A stretch of DNA of 64,000 nt, taken from positions 206,688,017 through 206,752,016 of the forward strand of contig JARDYH010000004.1 of assembly GCA_029215795.1 (NCBI GenBank). Direction: 5' to 3'. The stretch is from Anniella stebbinsi. Its lineage: Eukaryota > Chordata > Lepidosauria > Squamata > Anniellidae. Positions 56,241-64,000 of this stretch are shown here, in pieces. The notes below the pieces were generated by a model, which made no database searches, had not been told where the DNA came from, and saw only the letters and a program-made list of their open reading frames with translations. Made by a program: the position numbers and the translations under genes. Every line of letters starts with the position of its first letter. Positions within the stretch are counted from its first letter, which is position 1.

Positions 56241-56994
56241 AAGAAGCTTTCTGTCTAGTTTCACTTTTGCCTTAGGCAGCATCTAGTAGAAGTTAACTTG
56301 TATTGTGATGCCATGGTATTCTCCATTTCCTCCTCTCTGTTTCCCATCATTGGCTGATGATGACAGAGGGTGGAGAAATACCAGGGCCCAGTTTCTTTTT
56401 TAGACACAATAACATCCTCCAATATTGGGAGAGTGTTGCATATATTTAAATCTAATTGCTCTATAAAAGTGATGTCCAAATAAAGCACTGTGGTTGATTT
56501 CCAGAGATGGGAAAAGAGCATCTACACTGCTCTTTCCGGTTCTGGTCTTTCTACTTCATGGACGATGCAAACATTAAAATCATTCCAAGTTTTCTCCCAT
56601 CTCCATTCTCAAGAATGATAGCAGGGGCAGGAAGGGTTATGAGCAAAGAAGAGAAATGTTTTCCCAATACTGCACGAAAAGACAAAATGAACAATTATTT
56701 TTATAACATAGTAGAATTATGATGAGTGCTTCCTTGACCTTTTTAGAGTTGACTGCCTAATATTGATTGAAATGAGTTTGACAGTTTTCAGCTATGGAAG
56801 ATAACACATCGTTTGTCTTTCTTAACTCAGAGTAGTGGGAATTTTTTTTTTTAGGAACAGATAAAAGCCCTATTCACACTACCTCAAAATGTGTGAGGAG
56901 TGTATATGGCAGCGGAGATGGGGGGCCACATTATCCCACCTCCCAAGCATCTGTCCCCAACTCACCCCGGCAATCCGAGTCTGCTATGTATGGG
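56241..56994. other. BANK1 intron, nothing recognised
   Basis: No exon or repeat family seen. Confidence 0.4.
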
Positions 56995-57308
56995 TAGGGT
57001 GACCATATGGAAAGGAGGACAGAGTTCCTGTATCTTTAACAGTCATATTGAAAGGGGAATTTCAGCAGGTGTCATTTGTATGCATGTAGCACCTGGTGAA
57101 TTTCCTCTTCATTACAACAGTTAAAGCTGCAGGAGCTCTGCCCTCTTTTGTATCTGGTCACTCTAGTACAGCTCTTGCAGCGTTAACTGTTGTGATGGAG
57201 GGAATTTCAGCAGGTGCAACATGCATACAAATGACACCTGCTAAAATTCCCTAGTCTTTCCAAAATACCACACAACTGTCAGCAGAACCTTGCCCTCACT
57301 TTCCGCAG
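56995..57308. mobile_element. hAT-like palindromic MITE, TAGGGTGACC family, copy 6
   Basis: Intact left half (TAGGGTGACCATATGG). The right half is recognisable to about 57250 (AATGACACCTGCTAAAATTC), then diverged or replaced. Confidence 0.75.
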
Positions 57309-57878
57309 GATAACTACAACTGCCAGTTCCTTAACTGTCATTTCCCAACTGCTCTTTTCCACCTAGCTTGAATCCCCAGCCAATCAGTATCAAGTTTACC
57401 TGATCCAGACCCCATCTACCAATAATTCAAGGCAATTACCTTATTCAGAATGTCACTAAACAACTACTACACAGACTTTTGACAGTAACAAAGCAAGGCC
57501 GCAAGCCTACTCACATACATTGTAGCCCACAGAAGCCATACAAAGTAAACATTATACAACAACAACAGTTATATTCAGGGCATTTCTTCCCACAGAGTAT
57601 AAATGCATAGAATTTGAAAAGCATTGGCCTGATCTGAACAACCATTAACATTCAGTTGAATGCCAATCAGCTGCGTGCCAGTTTGATGGATGAGTGCTCA
57701 ATCACCCAGGAAGTAGTTCATAATAAAATATATAGGCTTGGATCCTAAAATACATTAAGGGTGTTCACAAAATGAATGTTTCCTGTCCTATTCTGCTTCC
57801 TGCAGCAACGTGTCCCCACCCCCACTCCGAAAAGTCTTTTAAGTTATAATTATAGAGCATCCCTTATTACCAACTCAC
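57309..57878. other. BANK1 intron
   Basis: No repeat family recognised; ends at the exon at 57879. Confidence 0.4.
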
Positions 57879-57977
57879 CACCATTCTGGTTTGCCATATT
57901 TGGCTCCATCGCCAGAAGATCCTCACAGCTGGGATGACCCCACACATCCTTTTCACTTGAGTTCTTAGTATCCATAT
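57879..57977 (-). CDS. BANK1: BANK1 exon (first in window)
   Basis: 99 nt, acceptor TTTTTTGTAG, donor GTGAGT, consistent with phase 1 to phase 1. Encodes MDTKNSSEKDVWGHPSCEDL and LAMEPNMANQNG. It aligns by position and by the terminal NQNG with the GKQNGSG segment of mammalian BANK1, downstream of the ankyrin repeats. The sequence is otherwise divergent, so identity rests mostly on phase, borders and order. The Met shown is not a start; the transcript continues from the right of the window. A second open frame exists across this short exon, so the frame choice depends on phase agreement. Confidence 0.72.
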
Positions 57978-60391
57978 CTACAAAAAAGCTATACAGCTAG
58001 TGTGGCAAATATACACTTTTATTCATTAAATATCATGTATCTCTTTATGCTGTCACCTAGCAACCAGGCACAGTTGATCCAAGCACTGCGTCTCAATTCT
58101 GTATTAATGTTGCTAATATAACACACAGGCTACAATGTAAAATATTCATCAAAGAACTTGAGGAATCAGAGGCTTATAGTGTTTTCTACCATCTTCAGGT
58201 CCAGCTACATGTTATTCCAGTAGCTAATATAGATGTTAGTTGGGCATTTCTCCTATGACTGATTTCCAGCTACCTGTTACAGTCCAACCTGCACTGGGCT
58301 GCAGTCGTCGACTTTGGGGATATCTCTTGCTGCTGCCTCCTGAGTGGAAAGAGGGGCGGACTCTTCTCTGCTGGAGACTGGTTCAAAGTTCAGAGCAAGG
58401 CTCTACTGTAGGGGCACAGAACTTCTTGCCAAATGCCATTTCTTGGGGACCACATTCCAGTGTCAGGCAGGGATGAAGGCACAAGGGGCAGTGCCAAAAA
58501 TACCCCCCACCCCAGCATATTTTAGCTCAAAGTTCTTACTATGAATAACTAAGCCTTAGGAGATGTACTTAAGCATGGGGAGAAAATTGCACAAAGGTGG
58601 GAAACCACTGGACGATTGGTGGTTGGGGAAAAGAGGAGTGAGGCTAGGATAAGGAGCACTGTAAATACTGGGCTTAGCACCTCTGCAGAAACATCTCAAG
58701 AGAGTGTGAGAACTGAGTTAGAATCTGATGGTGAAGAGGGGGAAGCATAGGGGGCGAGACCAAGGTTTCAGGAGGTAGAGCAGTGAGACAGTGGAAGAGA
58801 GGAATCTGTCCAGAAGTCAATTAATCATTTGGTTCAAAGCTGAACAGAAACTTCTCCATTTATGGGAATACAAGCTCTTACAGGGATGGAGGAGCTTGAA
58901 GTGATGGATGCCAGAATCAGGCCACATCAAGAAGGAGAAGAACTTTCAGAAAGTAAGGCGATCTACAAAGTTGGCCCATCAGAAGAAGCCCCTAAGAGAA
59001 GACCCTTCCTGAGGGCAGGACTAGAAGAGCCACTCAGGTTTCATACTGCCAAATTTGTTGCAACTTTCATAGCAGTAGTGCATCCATCAATGGGATCTTT
59101 GGGTAGTCTAAGTAGTATTGTGCAAAGCTAATAAGAGATCTTAGCTGTTAGGTGCTGGAGGCTGAGTCTGTAAGCTGAAGTCTTGTTGATCTGACTGATT
59201 CACATAATAAAGCCTATTTACTAAGAGATCTACTTCTTTGTTTGACTGCAAACAAAGCAGGCCATTTGGCACTCAACAGGCATGGCCTCCTGGGGAACCC
59301 AGGAAGGCTAGACCTGGTCCCTGGGAGAGCCAAATTTGCCCCCCTCCCCAGCAACATGAGATTCTGCATTTCTAATCTACTGGGAGATGGGAATGTAACC
59401 ATTTCCCCATGCAGCAGACAGTAGCAGTCTCTGTCAGGATGGAGAGCACAGATCATGACTGGTAGTGTGAGATGAGGTAACATCAGTGGATGGGCATCAT
59501 TTCTAGCCTTTACTTCCCTATCCAGGAGGACAAATGCTGGGAGCAATCTCCAGTTGTCTATTCCTTTCTTCCAGCACCCACTATGACCGTAGATTGCCTT
59601 GAATCCACACAATCCCTTTTTAAGAGCAGAGAGGTGGAAACTCACCAAATGTGGGAGGAAATAGATTTTATCAGCCGTTTGGGCTGCTCCAGGCCAGGAT
59701 TTCGTAACACCTGTTCCAAATACAACTGAGCTAGATTAATAATGATCCCTCTGTTTATTTAAATAGCATGTGGGTGCTGGTTTCCAAGCAGGGGGATGTG
59801 AGGAGTCTCTCTGTAAAACCATCATTGTTGTGTTTGCTTTCAAATGCCTCATTTTGCTTTCCATTAAGAAAAAGTGGCACAGGGTGGCAATCACTATTAA
59901 GGTTGCAAATGCAATATGTTTTAATCTAGTAGTTAGACAATGGTGATTTTGCCATCCATTGCAAATCCCAGCATATCTGGCATGAGAGAGTCCATTGCAC
60001 AAAGCCACTCACAAAACACTGATAGTGCTAGACAGAGCTAGATGGAGTATAGATAATGTAAGACATTTTTCTTCAATACAATTGGATGACACCCCATAAT
60101 GCACCATGTGGCACACTGGTAGAGAGACTGGACTCTTTGGTTTGGATCTTAACTTCTGATCCATGAATGAAACAGGACTCTGTTCATGGAACGGGCCTTT
60201 CCTGCTTCCTCTTTCCCTTTGGATTTCTGAAAATCGGGGGGGGGGGGCTCTAGAAAACAATGGCATGTGACACAAAGGGCTGTAACAAGCAGGGGGATTT
60301 GCTGAAAGTTGAGCCTCCCCCCAAAATGCAGGGACACCATTGGATCCAAGCCTGTGTTTTTGTACTGTACATCTACATTTCTCCACAATCA
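57978..60391. other. BANK1 intron with possible LTR remnant
   Basis: 58560-59250 ends with AATAAAGCC and TTTACTAAGAGATCTACTTC, reminiscent of the 3' part of an LTR; unproven. No exon seen. Confidence 0.35.
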
Positions 60392-60466
60392 TATGTAGGA
60401 CTAGGAAAAGATCCGGTCTGAAACCCTGGAAAGCTGCTGCCAGTCAGTGTCAACAATATTGGGCAA
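60392..60466 (+). mobile_element. tRNA-SINE fragment
   Basis: AGGACTAGGAAAAGATCCGG, GAAACCCTGGAAAGCTGC and TGCCAGTCAGTGTCAACAA, the middle of the SINE; the head and 3' end are missing. Confidence 0.75.
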
Positions 60467-60649
60467 GGAACATAGGAAGCTGCCTTATACTGAGTCAGAC
60501 CACTGGTCCATCTAATCCAGTATTGTTGGCACTGACTGGCAGTGGCTTTCTAGGGTCGCAGTCAGAATTTTTTCCAGCCCTATCTGGAGAAGCTGGGGAT
60601 TTAACCTGGGACCTTCTGCATGTTCTACCACTGAGCCACAGCCTCTCCT
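60467..60649 (-). mobile_element. tRNA-SINE, full length, inverted
   Basis: Starts GGAACATAGGAAGCTGCC and ends with the inverse A box ACCACTGAGCCACAGCC. Abuts the + strand fragment tail to tail. Confidence 0.85.
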
Positions 60650-60810
60650 GTGGACCAATGAACCAATAGACTGATATGGTAAAAGACAGCTGTATGTTCT
60701 TTCTTTCCTTCATTTTCACATTCATATCCAATTTCCTTCATGGAGCTCTGGGTGTTGTACATTGATGGGGATTATATTTCATGGCAACTTATGATTGTAG
60801 GCTGCAAGAG

Positions 60811-60920
60811 TGACTGGCCCAATATACATCACCCATGTAGAGAGCTTCATGGCCCATGTTGAGCCATAATCATAGATCTCTCAGCCTCAAACCACCAACT
60901 TAACCACTACACCACACTGG
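60811..60920 (-). mobile_element. tRNA-derived SINE fragment, second family
   Basis: Plus strand ends AACCACTACACCACACTGG, the inverse of the SINE head CCAGTGTGGTGTAGTGGTT; CTCTCAGCCTC also fits but in rearranged context. Confidence 0.5.
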
Positions 60921-61984
60921 TTAGTGTGTGCTAGAGTAGGAGTGGGCAACTTTTATCACCCCAAGAGCCACATGTAATGTTGGGTGGTCAGCTGAAGGCT
61001 GCACACACCAACACCCATGTATATCATGTTCGAGATTGATGGGAGGAGGGAAAGGCTTTCACCTTGTCTTCCTCGCAGTGAAATTGAGTAGAAAGGCTAG
61101 GATAGGGCAGGGTTAAAGACTTCCCCACATCCCAGCATACTGCTCATGATCATGATTGTGTGTGGTTCTAACCTCACCCCCATCCAAGTGACATTCTGTT
61201 TGCTGGGCTGGGGTCAGGGAGTTGGGAGGCTTTGATCTCGACGAACCCTGAAGAAAGGACCACTATTATGAAGTCAGGTTGCAGTGGAATAGTTGCTATC
61301 TTCCATGGACATTCCATTTACTTCATAATGTCTGTCACACTTTTTTTAAAGGGAGTGTATGCATTTATATTCCTCATCCTGTAATCTCAGATGCAGGATG
61401 CCAACGCATAAATAGAATGCAATTAGCATCCTGTAACCAGACAAGCTGAAAAGGAAATTGTTTGAAGTTGTGCCGCAGCAATACAGAAGCGGAGAAACTC
61501 ATATTTAAGATGAATAACAGTGTTTTAGCACTGATTATCATTTCAATCATAGATTCTGAAGGAAACCCATTAGTTGTAGCTGAGCCTCCAGATAGCCAGC
61601 AGTCATGACCTTCTGTAACATTATGTTCCTCCTGCAATCTCTGGTATAATTGCCTAAACCATATGTGGGCTTTTTTAGTTTTGTTTTAACCAGGCTGCTG
61701 AAGATAAGAAATACAGGAGCTTAGTTCCCTTTGTAAGGCAATCCATCACTAGCCTACATAACTTGGTTGTTACGGTTATTTGTTGCTGTTATTGTTGCTA
61801 GTGCCCTTAGCATGTTATTTATTATTTCATTTGCATCATAGATTTAAGTCTATTTAATGGTCATCTTTTAATTCATGAGATCAAGGGGTTGTTTCGTTCA
61901 CGTTTGCCCTACCTCTCTTCACATTTACATGGTAGGAAATGTGCTCTTATTTATGTTGATTAGCTTTATCATTTAATATCATGG
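60921..61984. other. No gene seen
   Basis: A minus-strand ORF at 61374-61637 was considered as an exon and rejected. No repeat family recognised. Confidence 0.4.
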
Positions 61985-62330
61985 CACATAAGAGCATAAG
62001 AAGAAACATGCTGGATCAGACTAAGGTCCAGCTAGTCCATCATTCTGTTCACATAGTGGCCAACCAATTGCCCACAAATGGGACCCACAAATGGGACATG
62101 AGTGCAAATGCATGCTCTTGTATTGGGTGTACACATACAGACTGCCTCTGATACTGGAGGTAGCATATAGCCATCAGGAGGAATAGCCATTGATAGCCTT
62201 ATTCTTCATGGATTTGTCTACCCACCCCAAAGCCATTCAAATTGTTGGCCATTGCTCCGTCTTGTGGTAGCAAATTCCATAGTTTAACTATGAGCTGGGA
62301 AAGAGAAGGAAGAATATTAAAATACAGCTA
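61985..62330 (-). mobile_element. CR1-like LINE 3' end
   Basis: Plus strand CATAAGAGCATAAGAAG (inverse of the tail), TGCTGGATCAGACTAAGG, TCTGTTCACATAGTGGCCAA and CTGATACTGGAGGTAGC. Same family as 42.7 kb. Confidence 0.78.
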
Positions 62331-63974
62331 ATTATTTCTTCATGGAGGATTACACAAGGGACAAGATTCCACACATCCAGGATATCTTATGGACCACTTT
62401 GTCCACACATGCTCCTTTAGATCGTCATCTACTTCAGCCTTCCAAGCCTGGTGCCCTTGCCTTTGGCTATGCTATCTGGGGATGATGGGGGTTGTAGTTT
62501 AACACATCTGGACTGCTCCGGGTTAGGGAAGGCTGCCCGACTCGGTGTCCCTCCTCCTCGCTGTTGAAGCTTAGGTAAGCAAGTGAATATGCAGGACAGG
62601 CCTTTTTGGAAGACATTGAAGTCCATGCTCTGGAATTCACCTGGATTCCAGGGAAGTTCATCTGGGCCACTCCTGGCTTAGTTTTTGATACTGTGTAAAG
62701 AGTTTGTTTGTTTGTTTGTTTGTTTCAGAGGTCTTTTGGGGTGTAGTGGAATATTAGTTTGTCTGTTATGGTCCTGTTTGTTTCTGCTGGATTTATTTGA
62801 TCTCTCTGCTGCAGTAATTATTTTTTTATGATTGCTTTTATTGTACTGGGTTAGGAATATAGCAAGCTGCTGTATACTGAGTCAGGTGTTTGTATGTATA
62901 TCTGACATTCTCTTTTGCTAGCCATTTTGGATGTTTACTTCAAACAGAAAACTGGAATAGAAAATAAAATTTAAAAATCTCATGCTCCCCCTCCCCCTAT
63001 CTCTGTAGGCAGACAGTCATGTTTTATTTACTTATATAGGGGGTTGGATCCAAGACTAAGTCATCAAACTTTGTCCCCCCTGAAATCAATGGGACCTAAT
63101 TCATTATTCACTTTTCCCACTGATCCCAAGGGGAATTAAATTCACCTATCTTAGTCTCTATCCACCCTTACAGTGCAATCCTCTGCACACCTGCTCAGAA
63201 GTAAGTCCAATTCAGTTCAGTTGGGACTTACTCCCCAGTTAGTGTGGTTGTAGGATTGCAGCCTTGGCTTATTTCCCATTCATGTAAAGAAGATTCTGGG
63301 TGGGCAACAAAAGTAAAAAAAAATAAGCATTTTGTCTTTTGTTTAAAAGAAGCATAGAAAGCTCAACTCAGGTCCTAGGCAGTTTTAAATTTCAATACAT
63401 AACTTCAGTTCAGGTTTCTACAGCCAAATGCTTGAAGTGAGGTATGGCTCTTCATTCTATGTGGCCATCTGTTTTATTGTATAGCAATTCAAATAACTGC
63501 AGATGCATTTGCACCATTGCCTTCAGAAACAATAAAGGGGAAAAAATAACCCGAAACTGGCAAATTGAATTTACAGTTATATACAGAAATGCTAATATTG
63601 GGGACCATTTTTATTAAGTTAGGAAGGAGGGAGCGGCAGGAGAGAGAAACAGAGAGAGAGAGAGACCTTTCGTCCCTATTTGAAATACAATACTTTCCCA
63701 GTGTTTGTACCGTTTTATAATTTGAACACCAAATGCCAAAGGATTTCTTCTTGGAGAAAGTCTGCATTCAGTAATGAGAATTTTCCTTAGGTTCATTTTA
63801 GCTTGCTTCATTCTTGACTACAATTCTTGTTTCTGTTCTTCTCACACATCCACACTCTTTTCTATAGAGGGAAATATGCCGCTTCTATTTAGAAGGCTAT
63901 ATAATCACTCAAACTTCTCAATACGTTGCTCAGCTCCATGGCAGCAGGTTATCTTCCAATCTAGATAGTGTCAG
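62331..63974. other. No gene seen; palindromic repeat and TTTG array
   Basis: Contains a palindromic repeat at 62435-62535 (CAGCCTTCCAAGCCTGG and inverse AGGGAAGGCTG), (TTTG)n at 62702-62726, a SINE-end fragment at 62850-62887 (AGGAATATAGCAAGCTGC) and a GA run at 63646-63665. Confidence 0.55.
62435..62535. repeat. Palindromic ACAACTCCCATCA repeat, copy 6
   Basis: GATGATGGGGGTTGTAGTTTAA inside and inverse termini CAGCCTTCC / GGAAGGCTG. Confidence 0.72.
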
Positions 63975-64000
63975 GTGTGTGTGTGTGTGTGTGTGTGTGT
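63975..64000. repeat. (GT)n microsatellite at window edge
   Basis: 13 GT units running off the right edge. Confidence 0.95.

Larger units (their letters stand above)
14690..57977 (-). other. BANK1: BANK1 gene, C-terminal coding part (partial)
   Basis: Eight minus-strand exons encode, in order, the C-terminal half of BANK1, the B-cell scaffold that couples the antigen receptor and Lyn to calcium release. Identity rests on collinear segments typical of vertebrate BANK1: RPPLPPR, EDPYT...YDMI, RPPAPAPRP, TPFIAQ-VFQQK, GQEELILLQEQVKNG, EKKRQLRDSII and TIVHHP. Apart from the 45.4 kb exon, all exons have AG/GT borders and compatible phases (mostly phase 1). The N-terminal TIR, DBB and ankyrin exons are not in the window and should lie to the right. 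The terminal exon was not found. Introns reach 12 kb and carry most of the repeats listed here. Confidence 0.88.

Noticed and set aside
61374..61637. Additional BANK1 exon on the minus strand
   Set aside because: Acidic-looking sequence follows an AG, but the pyrimidine tract is weak, no GT donor closes it in phase, and it matches no BANK1 segment I know.

Overview
The window is vertebrate nuclear DNA, most likely from a squamate reptile (lizard-like). This is inferred from the repeat set: tRNA-derived SINEs, CR1 3' ends, an L2/CR1-type LINE whose 3' end is a conserved hairpin plus (AAAT)n, an R4/Dong-type LINE, a DIRS retrotransposon and many short palindromic DNA transposons. Base composition is moderate, and only scattered exons interrupt the repeats.

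At the left edge (1-5682) is a nearly complete DIRS-like tyrosine-recombinase retrotransposon on the + strand. It has a long gag ORF, a reverse transcriptase/RNase H ORF, a tyrosine recombinase ORF, an internal complementary region and the right terminal repeat. The tip of the left terminal repeat lies outside the window. The frame is broken at only two places, both homopolymer runs.

From 57977 down to 14690 the minus strand carries eight coding exons of one host gene, which I identify as the C-terminal half of BANK1 (B-cell scaffold protein with ankyrin repeats). In transcript order they lie at 57.9, 45.4, 44.5, 37.3, 27.6, 21.1, 15.5 and 14.7 kb. All but one junction keeps the phase and has GT/AG borders; the 45.4 kb exon has a phase conflict at its first AG. 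The N-terminal exons (TIR/DBB/ankyrin region) would lie to the right of the window. I could not find the last coding exon; it is either further left on the minus strand or too diverged to recognise.

The introns are packed with mobile DNA. Two non-autonomous hAT-like families share a TAGGGTG-CCA terminus: a ~310 bp family with six copies and an 871 bp GC-rich element with a perfect 8-bp target duplication. Both are built from one module repeated four times in alternating orientation. A large GGATCC-rich foldback element at 51.4-53.4 kb is split by a solo LTR with a 5-bp target duplication. An R4/Dong-like LINE at 7.2-7.8 kb sits in a TAA-repeat tail of another LINE. There are several other palindromic families, tRNA-SINEs, LINE 3' ends and compound microsatellites. 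No rRNA, true tRNA gene, CRISPR array or bacterial feature is present.
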